A stretch of 64,000 nucleotides of DNA from an uncultured Oscillospiraceae bacterium (GTDB lineage: Bacteria > Bacillota > Clostridia > Oscillospirales > Oscillospiraceae): contig CAKTMO010000001.1 in NCBI GenBank assembly GCA_934573935.1, positions 124,001 to 188,000 on the forward strand, read 5' to 3'. Positions 25,645 through 34,206 of the stretch are shown here, piece after piece (within the stretch, counting starts at the first letter, position 1; the number at the start of each line of letters is the position of its first letter). A program made the translations under genes and the position numbers. A model generated the notes under the pieces. It saw only the letters and a list, made by a program, of their open reading frames with translations. It was not told the DNA's origin and ran no database searches.

Positions 25645-26730
25645 TCAGCGCCCTCCTTCCGTCTTTCTGGTCAGTGCGTACAGGATCATGCCGTTGGAGA
25701 CGATGATACGGATGACCTCGGACATATCCATGTGGAACGCGGAGTTCATGACGGTGGGCGTCATGGTGACGATGCCCTGGAACAAGAACGTACCGATGAT
25801 GACGTTGGGGATGGACGCCTTATTCACGGACGCGCCGCCGATGAGGATGGCGGACACGGCGGGCAGGGCCATCCAGAAGGGGCCCATGTACAGCTGCACG
25901 AAGCCGAAGCCCTGCTCGTACATCAGGATGCCGACGGCGCCCAGCCAGGTGGACATGATGACGGAGATGAGACGCATCTTGTCCACATTGATGCCGGCGG
26001 CCTTGGCGAAGGCGGGGTTGGAGCCCACGGCGGTCATGGCGGTGCCGGTCTTGGTATGCAGGAAGGCCCACATGGCCAGGGCCAGCAGGGCGAACACCAG
26101 CAGGCTGCCGGTGGGGATCACCAGATTGATGCCGATGCCGTTGAGGTCGATGGCCAGGAAGTTGGCCAGCAGCTGGTCATAGAAGCCCTCCAGGGAGATG
26201 ACGGTACGCAGGCCCTTGCCGGCGAAGCCCCAGACCATGTTGGGGCTGTGGTACGGAAGCAGCAGCCACATCATGCACATGAAGGACACGGCGGAGAAGC
26301 CCACATAGGTGGCGATCATCATTTCGCCGCCCTTGATCTTGTTCAGCAGCCAGCCGTAGCCGCCGCCGAACAGCAGCGCGAAGGGGGTGGAGATCAGGAT
26401 CGCCATCACGAAGCTCATGGGGCCGGTGAAACCGAACTCGATGGACAGCGTGGCGCCCAGCAGGCCGGACACGATGCCCAGGGGCAGACCGAAGTTCAGG
26501 CCGCAGCCGGAGTGGATCATGGGAACCATGGCCAGCACCAGGACGGCGTTCCAGCTGAAGCGGTTGATGGTATTGGTGATCTGGGTCGCCAGATCCGCGC
26601 CCACGATGGGGGCGGAGATGAACAGCAGCAGCAAAAAGCCCGTGATGATGACGCGGGGCAGACCGAAGTTGTCGATCAGCTGCCGGAATTTTGTCTTGTT
26701 GCCAAGACTTGTGGTTACATTTTTGCCCAT
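25645..26730 (-). CDS. ABC importer permease 1 (RbsC/BmpC-like)
   Basis: The protein has 361 residues and about ten membrane helices. It is homologous to its neighbour: AKAAGINVDKMRLISVIMST and IGGASVNKASIPNVIIG match the corresponding segments there, so the pair arose by duplication. GGGLNFGLPLG-type sequence (CGLNFGLPLGIVSG) is typical for this class. It begins 10 bases after the ATPase gene. It forms the channel together with permease 2. Confidence 0.9.
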   Translation of the reverse strand: MGKNVTTSLGNKTKFRQLIDNFGLPRVIITGFLLLLFISAPIVGADLATQITNTINRFSWNAVLVLAMVPMIHSGCGLNFGLPLGIVSGLLGATLSIEFGFTGPMSFVMAILISTPFALLFGGGYGWLLNKIKGGEMMIATYVGFSAVSFMCMMWLLLPYHSPNMVWGFAGKGLRTVISLEGFYDQLLANFLAIDLNGIGINLVIPTGSLLVFALLALAMWAFLHTKTGTAMTAVGSNPAFAKAAGINVDKMRLISVIMSTWLGAVGILMYEQGFGFVQLYMGPFWMALPAVSAILIGGASVNKASIPNVIIGTFLFQGIVTMTPTVMNSAFHMDMSEVIRIIVSNGMILYALTRKTEGGR

Positions 26731-26740
26731 CTTGTCCTCC

Positions 26741-28327
26741 TTACTTCACCTGGCTGACCATGAGCATACCGAATTCCTCGGAGCTGTGGTCAGCCGGCAG
26801 GATACCGGCGATCTTGCCGCCGGAGACGATGGCGATCCGGTCGCAGACCTGACGAAGCTCCTCCAGCTCGGAGGAGATCATCACCACGGTGATGCCGCTT
26901 TCGCGGTTGAACTTCTTCAGAGCCTCCAGCACCAGCGCCTTTGCGCCTACGTCGATGCCGCGGGTGGGTTCGGAGACAAACAGGAAGCGGGGTTCCAGCG
27001 CGAAGGCCTTGGCAAGACAGATCTTCTGCTGGTTGCCGCCGGACAGCTCTCTCGCCTTCTGCTGAGAGCTGGTGCACTTGATCTGCAGTTCGTCGATGTA
27101 CTTCTGGGTAACTTCATGGATCGCCTTTTCATCACGCCAGGTGAAGAACAGACGCTTTTTCAGGAACTTGTCGTGGATCTGCATGGCGGGGAAGGCCACG
27201 TTCCACTCCAGAGATTCGTCCAGCAGCAGGCCCACGCCGCGGCGGTCCTCCGACACGAAGGCCAGAGAGGCGTCCAGACATTTGCGGGGGCTGTTGAGGG
27301 CGATGGGCTTGCCGTCGAATTCCACGGTGCCGCCGGCCTCGTACAGACCCATGATGCCGTTGGGAATGCCCAGCTTGCCCTGGCCGGCCAGGCCGCCGAT
27401 GCCCAGGATCTCGCCCTCCTTGATATCCAGGTTGACGTTGCGGACGATCTCGCCGGGCATATCCACCCACAGCTTGCGGATGGACATGATGGTTTTAGCG
27501 TCGGGGTCGATCTTGATATCCTGGGCCACGTGGGTGTTATCCACGCTGCGGCCCACCATCCATTTGGTGATGTCGGACACGTCCGTCTCCTTGGCGGGGG
27601 TGTCCTTGACCACGTAGCCGTCGCGCATGATGACCACCTTGTCGCAGACGGAAAGGATCTCATGGAGACGGTGGGTGATGAAGATGATGGCGATGCCCTG
27701 GGCGGACATGTTGCGGATGGACTCCAGCAGCGCGTCGGCCTCCTTCTCCGTCAGCACGGCGGTGGGCTCGTCCAGGATCAGCAGCTTCAGGTTTTCCTTG
27801 CTGAGCTCGCGGGCAATCTCGGTAAACTGCTTGTGGCCCACGGGCATGCTGCTGATGACCATTTTGGCGTCGATCTCCACGCCCATTTTTTCGATGGCGT
27901 GCTTGGCACGCTCATCCATTTCCTTATAATCGAGAGTGTCCATTCTTTCGCCGAACACTTCTGAGATGACGTTTTTCTTTTTCGGCTCACGGTTGAGCAG
28001 AATGTTTTCCGTGGCGGTGAAGCCAGGGATGAGAGAGAATTCCTGATGCACCATGCCGATGCCGGCCTTCAGTGCGTCGAACGGCGTATTGAAGGTCACT
28101 TTTTCGCCGTTGATGAGGACGTCGCCTTTGTAACCGCCGGTCTCGCGGATCACGTCCATGCCGAACAGGATCTTCATGAGGGTACTCTTGCCGGCGCCGT
28201 TTTCACCGACGAGACCCAGCACCTCGCCCTCTTTCAGCGTGAAGTTGATGTCCGTCAACACCTGGTTTCCGAAGAAGTCCTTTTGGATGTTGCGCATCTC
28301 CAACAGGGGAGCCTTGTTATTTTCCAT
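26741..28327 (-). CDS. ABC importer ATPase with two nucleotide-binding domains (RbsA/MglA-like)
   Basis: The protein has 528 residues. Domain 1 has Walker A GENGAGKST (residues about 39-47), Walker B LLILDEPTAVLTE and H-loop FITHRL. Domain 2 begins near residue 270; its Walker A is degenerate (GLAGQGKLG), its signature is ELSGGNQQK and its Walker B RFLFVSEPTRGIDVG has Ser in place of Asp, as is common in the second half of this family. It powers the two permeases. Upstream lies a strong hairpin separating it from the lipoprotein gene. Confidence 0.95.
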   Translation of the reverse strand: MENNKAPLLEMRNIQKDFFGNQVLTDINFTLKEGEVLGLVGENGAGKSTLMKILFGMDVIRETGGYKGDVLINGEKVTFNTPFDALKAGIGMVHQEFSLIPGFTATENILLNREPKKKNVISEVFGERMDTLDYKEMDERAKHAIEKMGVEIDAKMVISSMPVGHKQFTEIARELSKENLKLLILDEPTAVLTEKEADALLESIRNMSAQGIAIIFITHRLHEILSVCDKVVIMRDGYVVKDTPAKETDVSDITKWMVGRSVDNTHVAQDIKIDPDAKTIMSIRKLWVDMPGEIVRNVNLDIKEGEILGIGGLAGQGKLGIPNGIMGLYEAGGTVEFDGKPIALNSPRKCLDASLAFVSEDRRGVGLLLDESLEWNVAFPAMQIHDKFLKKRLFFTWRDEKAIHEVTQKYIDELQIKCTSSQQKARELSGGNQQKICLAKAFALEPRFLFVSEPTRGIDVGAKALVLEALKKFNRESGITVVMISSELEELRQVCDRIAIVSGGKIAGILPADHSSEEFGMLMVSQVK

Positions 28328-28349
28328 AATATACCCTACCTAAAAGTAA

Positions 28350-28377
28350 ACAGGGGGGAGGAATCCCTCCCCCCTGT
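28350..28377 (-). terminator. Attenuating hairpin between binding-protein gene and ABC ATPase gene
   Basis: ACAGGGGGGAGG pairs perfectly with CCTCCCCCCTGT across a 4-base loop; there is only a short A/T stretch after it on the minus strand. It likely lets the lipoprotein be made in excess while some transcripts read through to the ATPase and permeases. Confidence 0.65.
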
Positions 28378-28405
28378 TCGATACGTTGTGCTTTACAAAG
28401 CTATG

Positions 28406-29635
28406 TCAGCTGATGGTGAAGTACTTTTCGGGGATCTCCACTTCAGCGTTGCCCATGAACTTGCCAGGATCGCCCATGATGTAGGTATCCTGATAGATCA
28501 GGAAGATGTTGTCGGACTTGACACCGGTGGTGGCGTTGGTGTAGCCGGCGCCGTTCCACTCAGCCTTGGGAGAGTAGACCTGCAGGGCGGCGGAGACGTC
28601 GTCCATATCAGTCAGCTCGCTCTTGCCGTCGATGACGTTCTTGGCATGCAGGGCCAGACCGGCGGACAGGGTGTAGCCATAGGAGTAAGCCCAGGTGCCG
28701 AAGCGGCCGGCGCCGCCCTTTTCACAGACAGCGGCCTCGACCTTGGCCAGAATCTTCTCGAAATCGCCGGCTTCCTCGGTCAGATCCAGACCCAGAGCGC
28801 CGGGATAGCCCATCAGGGGAGAGGGCAGGTCAGCCTCAATGAAGTAACCGCCGTACTCCAGCAGCTGCTTCAGCAGGGGATCGGTATGAGCGTCGTTGGT
28901 GCAGAAGTAAGCGGCGTTCTGGCCATACTTCTCGACCCACTCGGGAACCTTCTCCAGCAGGTAGGCCTGGGCACCGGACACGCCGACGTCAGAGGTGGGG
29001 TCGGGAGCGGTCTCTTCCACCAGCTTCATGCCGAACTCCTCGCAAGCGGCCTTCATGATGGCCAGACGGCGGGACATGGTCTCATAAGCCAGGTGGCGGG
29101 GGAAGGAAACGTGCACGAAGGTGTCGCAGCCCAGCTCGTGAGCGGTGCGGATGATCAGGTAGCCGCGGGAGACGAAGTCGTTGTTGCAGACCAGGTCGGC
29201 AGCGGAGCCGATCTCGGGCAGGTCCTCGTGGGCCTCACCGGCGATGCAGATGATGTCGGGGCGGGATTCCTTGATCTTACGGAAAGCCTCGGTCGTGCCA
29301 GGGACAGCCTGGTTCACGATGATGGCCTTCATGTCGGGATCAGAGGACAGGTTCACGATGTTCTGGATGGTGGTCTCCAGCTCTTCGGTGAAGTTGTCGG
29401 GATAGATGGCCAGGGTGACCATATCCTCACCGTACTCGGCCTGGAAGGCCTCGGCGCCGCGGCGGTCGTCCTCGGACTGAGAGACGGAACCGGTCACGAT
29501 ACCGATTTTGTAGTTGGCGGGAGCATCCGTGTTATCGGGCTCATCGGTGTTGTTGGGGGTGTCGTTGCCACCGCCGCAGGCCACCAGGGTCAGTGCCATG
29601 GCCAGAGCGAGCAGCAGGCTCAAAAACTTCTTCAT
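28406..29635 (-). CDS. ABC substrate-binding lipoprotein, DUF3798-like
   Basis: The protein has 409 residues from ATG 29635, chosen for the GGAGGTAAGT site and signal peptide MKKFLSLLLALAMALTLVAC (lipid Cys at residue 20). The mature protein is a periplasmic-binding fold with YKIGIVTGSVSQSEDDRRGAE at the start and repeated Rossmann-like strands (KAIIVNQAVPG, IICIAGEAHEDLP, TFVHVSFPRHL). From memory it belongs with the DUF3798 group of Firmicute lipoproteins rather than with RbsB or BmpA. It leads the five-gene operon; its ligand is unknown. Confidence 0.8.
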   Translation of the reverse strand: MKKFLSLLLALAMALTLVACGGGNDTPNNTDEPDNTDAPANYKIGIVTGSVSQSEDDRRGAEAFQAEYGEDMVTLAIYPDNFTEELETTIQNIVNLSSDPDMKAIIVNQAVPGTTEAFRKIKESRPDIICIAGEAHEDLPEIGSAADLVCNNDFVSRGYLIIRTAHELGCDTFVHVSFPRHLAYETMSRRLAIMKAACEEFGMKLVEETAPDPTSDVGVSGAQAYLLEKVPEWVEKYGQNAAYFCTNDAHTDPLLKQLLEYGGYFIEADLPSPLMGYPGALGLDLTEEAGDFEKILAKVEAAVCEKGGAGRFGTWAYSYGYTLSAGLALHAKNVIDGKSELTDMDDVSAALQVYSPKAEWNGAGYTNATTGVKSDNIFLIYQDTYIMGDPGKFMGNAEVEIPEKYFTIS

Positions 29636-29688
29636 ACTTACCTCCTGTTTTTTCATTTTTTTGCAAAATGGTGCTATGGGATATAGTA

Positions 29689-29718
29689 ATTTTAACAGAT
29701 TTGTTTCCGTTTTGTCAA
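29689..29718 (-). promoter_or_regulatory. Promoter of the ABC operon
   Basis: Minus-strand TTGACA (29718-29713) and TAAAAT (29694-29689) are separated by 18 bases. The remaining DNA up to 29961 shows no gene. Confidence 0.75.
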
Positions 29719-29961
29719 TACAAGGAAGGCCGCGCGCCACAGGCTTTTTATCGACAGCAGTGTGCCAGCGGTGTACATTTTCCGGTTTTTGTTGTGTTTT
29801 TGCACAAATATTGACAGGGTTTGTGCGGTTTTTGTCTGCTTTTTTGGCTTTACCTCCAAACGCTGCTTTTCCTGAGACGAACACTTTCTCGTTTTTTCGC
29901 CGCCGGAAACGGGATTTTGCGGCAGGATTTTTCCTCCGGCGCGGGCCGGAGGAGGGGAAAA

Positions 29962-29998
29962 CAGTGCGCCGTCCGGCGGAGAGCCGGACGGCGCACTG
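29962..29998 (-). terminator. Terminator region after thrS
   Basis: A perfect 16-bp stem (CAGTGCGCCGTCCGGC arm) with loop GGAGA lies 44 bases after the thrS stop; on the minus strand it is followed by TTTTCC. Confidence 0.75.
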
Positions 29999-30042
29999 TA
30001 TGATTATACGGAAACGGTCGATTTTATTTCATCTTTATGCCG

Positions 30043-31836
30043 TCAGTCACGGGACTTACTGTCCACGATCTCATGGAGCTTGGCGGAGAAAGCGTCCAGG
30101 GTCATGGCGCCCAGGTCCTCGCCCTTGCGGGTACGGACGGAGACGGTGCCGTTCTCCATATCGCGGTCGCCCACCACCAGCATAAAGGGGATCTTTTCCA
30201 GGGTGGCCTCGCGGATCTTCTTGCCCACCTTCTCGTTGCGGCTGTCCACCTCTACGCGGAATCCCTGCTTGCGCAGCGCCTTGGCGGCGTCGGCGCAGTA
30301 ATCGGCGGCGCGGTCGGTGATGGGCAGGAACCGGACCTGCTCGGGCATCATCCAGGTGGGCAGGGCGCCGGCGTACTCCTCGATCAGATAGGCCAGCGTA
30401 CGCTCGTAGCAGCCCAGAGAGGTGCGGTGGATGATATAGGGCAGGGCCTTGTTGCCGTTCTCGTCGATATAGTACATGCCGAAGCGCTCGGCCAACAGCA
30501 TATCGATCTGGATGGTGACAAGGGTGTCCTCTTTACCATACACGTTCTTGTACTGGATATCCAGCTTGGGACCGTAGAAAGCGGCCTCGTCGATGCCGAT
30601 GGTGTACTCCACGTCCAGATCCTTCAGGATACGCTCCATGGCGGACTGGGCATGCTCCCACTGCTCGGCGGTGCCCTCATACTTGTTGTTGGGGTTGGCG
30701 GGATCCCACTGGGAGAAACGGAACGTGCACTTATCCAGCAGGCCCACGGTGCCCAGACAATACTTGGCCAGATCCAGACACTGCTTGAACTCCTCCTCCA
30801 GCTGGTCGGGACGCAGCACAAGATGGCCCTCGGAGATGGTGAACTGGCGGACGCGGATCAGGCCGTGCATCTCACCGGAGTCCTCATTGCGGAACAGGGT
30901 GGACGTCTCGCCCAGACGCATGGGCAGATCGCGGTAGCTGCGGCCCCGGTTCAGATACACCTGATACTGGAACGGGCAGGTCATAGGACGCAGGGCGAAG
31001 CACTCCTTCGTCTCGTCCATGGGATCGCCCAGAATAAACATGCCGTCCAGATAGTGATCCCAGTGGCCGGAGATCTTATACAGCTCCCGCTTGGCCATCA
31101 GCGGGGTCTTGGTCAGCAGATAACCGGCCTCCTGCTCGGTGTCCTCCACCCAGCGCTGCAGCAGCTGAATGACGCGGGCGCCCTTGGGCAACAGGATGGG
31201 CAGGCCCTGACCGATGCAGTCCACGGTGGTGAAATACTCCAGCTCGCGGCCCAGCTTGTTGTGGTCGCGCTTCAGAGCGTCCTCGCGCTGCTTCAGATAG
31301 GCCTCCAGCTCATCCTTGTTGGGGAAGGCCACGCCGTAGATGCGCTGCAGCTGCTTGCGGTTGGAGTCGCCCCGCCAATAGGCGGCGTTGCAGGCGGTCA
31401 GCTTGATGCCGTTGCCCTTGATGCGGCCGGTGGAATCCACGTGGGGACCGGCGCACAGGTCCACGAACTCACCCTGGCGGTAGAAGGAGATATGGGCGTC
31501 GGCGGGCAGGTCGTTGATGAGCTCCACCTTGTAGGGCTCTTCCTTCTCCTCCATGAACTTCAGGGCTTCCTCACGGGGCAGCTCGAAGCGCTCCAGCTTC
31601 AGCTTTTCCTTGCAGATCTTCCGCATTTCGGCCTCGATCTCCTCCAGATCGCCGGGGGTGAAGGCAAAGGGTGCGTCCAGATCGTAATAGAAGCCGTTGT
31701 CGATGCTGGGGCCGATGGCCAGCTTCACCTCGGGATGCAGGCGCTTGACGGCCTGGGCCAGCACGTGGGAGCAGGTGTGCCAGTAGGTCTTGCGGTACTG
31801 CTCGTTTTCAAAGGTATAGATGTTTTCTTCGCTCAT
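30043..31836 (-). CDS. thrS: Threonyl-tRNA synthetase lacking the TGS domain
   Basis: The protein has 597 residues from ATG 31836 (AAGGAGG site 6 bases upstream). The editing (second additional) domain carries HTCSHVLAQA near residues 20-30 and DLCAGPHV near 125, the catalytic core has RPMTCPFQYQVY, the class-II motif 2 RNEDSGEMHGLIRVRQF and motif 3 near TSLGCYERTLAYL, and the anticodon-binding domain fills the last 110 residues. The usual N-terminal TGS domain of about 60 residues is absent; the first residues lead straight into the editing domain. Expression is controlled by the T-box leader upstream. Confidence 0.96.
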   Translation of the reverse strand: MSEENIYTFENEQYRKTYWHTCSHVLAQAVKRLHPEVKLAIGPSIDNGFYYDLDAPFAFTPGDLEEIEAEMRKICKEKLKLERFELPREEALKFMEEKEEPYKVELINDLPADAHISFYRQGEFVDLCAGPHVDSTGRIKGNGIKLTACNAAYWRGDSNRKQLQRIYGVAFPNKDELEAYLKQREDALKRDHNKLGRELEYFTTVDCIGQGLPILLPKGARVIQLLQRWVEDTEQEAGYLLTKTPLMAKRELYKISGHWDHYLDGMFILGDPMDETKECFALRPMTCPFQYQVYLNRGRSYRDLPMRLGETSTLFRNEDSGEMHGLIRVRQFTISEGHLVLRPDQLEEEFKQCLDLAKYCLGTVGLLDKCTFRFSQWDPANPNNKYEGTAEQWEHAQSAMERILKDLDVEYTIGIDEAAFYGPKLDIQYKNVYGKEDTLVTIQIDMLLAERFGMYYIDENGNKALPYIIHRTSLGCYERTLAYLIEEYAGALPTWMMPEQVRFLPITDRAADYCADAAKALRKQGFRVEVDSRNEKVGKKIREATLEKIPFMLVVGDRDMENGTVSVRTRKGEDLGAMTLDAFSAKLHEIVDSKSRD

Positions 31837-31867
31837 GGGATGATCCTCCTTGTTGTTGGGGCGGGAT

Positions 31868-32107
31868 AAAAAAATCCCCACCCCTGATGTGTTCAGGGGT
31901 GAGGTAATACAGTCATTACTCCACGGTTCCACCCTGCTTACGGCTGTGTGCCGTCGCTCGTGGTCTCTGTAACGGGAGACGCCCGTCCTGCTCGTCGCAG
32001 ACGGCTCGGGAGTGGTACAGGCCGTGCCGCGGGCGGGATGCTTTCAGCCGGGGCATCCCTCTCTTTGGCCGTTGGTGGACAGCTTCTTCTCCGTCATCGC
32101 TTTTGAT
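31868..32107 (-). promoter_or_regulatory. T-box riboswitch (probably threonine-specific) with intrinsic terminator
   Basis: Read on the minus strand, the leader contains the T-box core AAGCAGGGTGGAACCGTGGA (31939-31920), which binds the uncharged tRNA acceptor end, then the terminator CACCCCTGA/TCAGGGGTG with a seven-base T-run (31901-31868). Long upstream pairing regions fit Stem I and II. An ACC triplet at 32016-32014 is a plausible Thr specifier, but its placement in the specifier loop is inferred. Uncharged tRNA-Thr would switch on thrS. Confidence 0.92.
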
Positions 32108-32113
32108 TACTGT

Positions 32114-32142
32114 ATTATAGCGCCGTTTTTGCCCCTTGTCAA
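32114..32142 (-). promoter_or_regulatory. thrS/T-box promoter
   Basis: Minus-strand TTGACA (32142-32137), 17-base spacer, TATAAT (32119-32114): full consensus, starting the T-box leader near 32107. Confidence 0.88.
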
Positions 32143-32169
32143 CGGGGAAACGGGGTGTTTTTCGCCTTT

Positions 32170-32799
32170 TTATCCGATCTCCTCCGCCGTGTCCACGATG
32201 GTCTGTGCGCCAGAGCGGGCCAGGGCCTCGCGGCCGCGGAAGCCCCAGCTGACGGCGATGAGGGGCAGACCGGCATTACGGGCGGTCTGGACGTCCACCT
32301 CGCTGTCGCCCACGTAGACGGCGGCGTCCTGTTCCGCGCCCAGGGCGGTCAGGGCGTGGAACACCATGTCGGGGGCGGGCTTGCGGGGGGTCTCCGGACT
32401 TTCGCCGAAGGTGGGGACGCCGGGGAAGAACTGTTCCGCCAGGGCGCAGGCGGCGGCGTGGGGCTTGTTGGAGACGATGGCTACCTGACAGCCTGCCCGG
32501 CGCAGGCGCTCCAGCAGCTCCGGCACGCCGGCGTAGGGGCGGGTCAGGACGCAGGTATGGGCCCGATACCAGGCGCGGTAGTCCCGCATGATGGTGGAAA
32601 ACTGCGGCGTCTCCCGTCCCTGAGGCAGCATGGCGGCCATCAGGTCCTCCGCGCCGTTGCCCAGGGCGCGGCGCACCGTCTCCCGATCGCGGGTGGGATA
32701 GCCGTACTGGGTCAGGGTGTGGTTGACGGCGGCGGCGAGGTCGTCCAGGGTGTCCAGCAGCGTGCCGTCCATATCAAATAGGTATGTTTTGTATGTCAC
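32170..32799 (-). CDS. HAD-superfamily phosphatase (phosphoglycolate phosphatase-like)
   Basis: The protein has 209 residues if translation starts at GTG 32799, which has GGAGG 8 bases upstream; ATG 32820 lacks a ribosome site. The nucleophile motif is LFDMDGTLLDT, motif II IVSNK, Lys of motif III in ETPRKPAPD and the acidic motif IV VGDSEVDV. The cap is the small alpha-helical type of Gph/PpaX enzymes. It removes phosphate from a small metabolite such as 2-phosphoglycolate or pyrophosphate; the substrate is not certain. It is read convergently into no other gene and stands upstream of the thrS promoter. Confidence 0.88.
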   Translation of the reverse strand: MTYKTYLFDMDGTLLDTLDDLAAAVNHTLTQYGYPTRDRETVRRALGNGAEDLMAAMLPQGRETPQFSTIMRDYRAWYRAHTCVLTRPYAGVPELLERLRRAGCQVAIVSNKPHAAACALAEQFFPGVPTFGESPETPRKPAPDMVFHALTALGAEQDAAVYVGDSEVDVQTARNAGLPLIAVSWGFRGREALARSGAQTIVDTAEEIG

Positions 32800-32909
32800 G
32801 GGTACATCCTCCCTTTTCATCTTTCGCCCGATGATACCACAGTCGGGCGAAAAGCGCAACGGGGACGGACGGAGAATCTGCACTTTTCCGGAGAAATTTC
32901 GCAAAGCAC

Positions 32910-32938
32910 TTGAGGCGGCGGCGGGTATCTGATATAAT
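32910..32938 (+). promoter_or_regulatory. ychF promoter
   Basis: TTGAGG (32910-32915), 17-base spacer, TATAAT (32933-32938). Confidence 0.75.
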
Positions 32939-32944
32939 ATGTGG

Positions 32945-33093
32945 TCAGGATATCACCTGATCCGAACGGGTGAGCGGAAGGGTGAGCCGATCGCCCGCCG
33001 AAACGTTTATAATTGAAGAAAGTTCCGGAAAGCGCGGTACGCGGCCATTATTCCGCAGCTTTCTTCCTGGAAAATAAAGGAGAAGATGAAGAG
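32945..33093 (+). promoter_or_regulatory. Structured 150-base leader of ychF, class not recognised
   Basis: Three pairings are visible: TCAGG/CCTGA near 32944-32959, CGGGTGA/TCGCCCG near 32966-32997, and GAAGAAAG/CTTTCTTC near 33016-33067 enclosing further GC pairing. No T-box core or known riboswitch consensus was recognised, and there is no terminator before the start codon. Confidence 0.4.
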
Positions 33094-34206
33094 ATGAAAC
33101 TAGGTATCGTGGGACTGCCCAATGTGGGAAAGAGTACGCTGTTCAACGCCATTACCAACGCGGGGGCGGAGAGCGCCAACTATCCCTTCTGCACCATCGA
33201 GCCCAACGTGGGCGTGGTGGCGGTGCCGGATCCGCGGCTGGACAAGCTGGCGGAGATGTACGAGCCGGACAAGAAGACCCCCGCCGTCATCGAATTCGTG
33301 GACATTGCGGGTCTGGTGAAGGGCGCGTCCCAGGGCGCGGGTCTGGGCAACAAGTTTCTGGAGAACATCCGCCGCACCGACGCCATCGTCCACGTGGTGC
33401 GCTGCTTTGACGACGAGAACATCATGCATGTGGTGGCGGACGCCAGCCAGAACGTGCCGGTGGATCCCCTGGGGGACATTGAGACCATCGATCTGGAGCT
33501 GATCATGGCGGATCTGGAGATGGTGAACCGCCGTGTGGAGAAGGCCTCCAAGGCCGCCAAGGGCGACAAGAAGTTCCTGCATGAAGCGGAGGTATTCAAG
33601 GCGCTGGCGGCGCATCTGGACGCGGGAAAGTCCGCCCGCACCTTTGACTGCGGCGACGACCGCGCCATTATCGAGACGGCCGATCTTTTGAGCCTGAAGC
33701 CCATTATCTACGCCGCCAACATGGACGAAGAGGGCTTCGCCCACTATGAGGACAACAAATACTTCGGTCTTGTCCGCGATCTGGCCGCCAAGGAGGGGGC
33801 CCAGGTGCTGCCCATCTGCGCCAAGCTGGAGCAGGACATCGCCGAGCTGGACGACCCCGAGGAGCGGGCCATGTTCCTGGAGGATCTGGGGATCGAGAAG
33901 TCCGGCCTGGACCGGCTGATCCAGTGCAGCTATGACCTGCTGGGGCTGATCTCCTTCCTGACCTACGGCAAGGACGAGTGCCGTGCGTGGACCATCCGCA
34001 AGGGCACCAAGGCGCCCCAGGCCGCCGGTAAGATCCACAGCGACATCGAACGGGGCTTTATCCGCGCCGAGACCATTAACTTTGACGAGATGATGGCCTG
34101 CGGCGGCAGCGTGGCCGCCGCCAAGGAAAAGGGCCTGCTGCGCAGCGAGGGCAAGGACTACGTGGTGAAGGACGGCGACATGATCTACTTCCGCTTCAAT
34201 GTGTAA
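33094..34206 (+). CDS. ychF: Ribosome-binding ATPase YchF (Obg-family)
   Basis: The protein has 370 residues from ATG 33094, preceded by AAAGGAG. G1 is GLPNVGKST (residues 7-15), G3 DIAGLV, and in the G4 position NMDEE replaces NKxD, the change that makes YchF prefer ATP to GTP. The helical coiled domain follows (residues about 140-200), and a C-terminal TGS-like domain ends in KDYVVKDGDMIYFRFNV. It binds ribosomes and modulates translation and stress responses. The last 8 bases overlap the next gene. Confidence 0.96.
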   Translation: MKLGIVGLPNVGKSTLFNAITNAGAESANYPFCTIEPNVGVVAVPDPRLDKLAEMYEPDKKTPAVIEFVDIAGLVKGASQGAGLGNKFLENIRRTDAIVHVVRCFDDENIMHVVADASQNVPVDPLGDIETIDLELIMADLEMVNRRVEKASKAAKGDKKFLHEAEVFKALAAHLDAGKSARTFDCGDDRAIIETADLLSLKPIIYAANMDEEGFAHYEDNKYFGLVRDLAAKEGAQVLPICAKLEQDIAELDDPEERAMFLEDLGIEKSGLDRLIQCSYDLLGLISFLTYGKDECRAWTIRKGTKAPQAAGKIHSDIERGFIRAETINFDEMMACGGSVAAAKEKGLLRSEGKDYVVKDGDMIYFRFNV

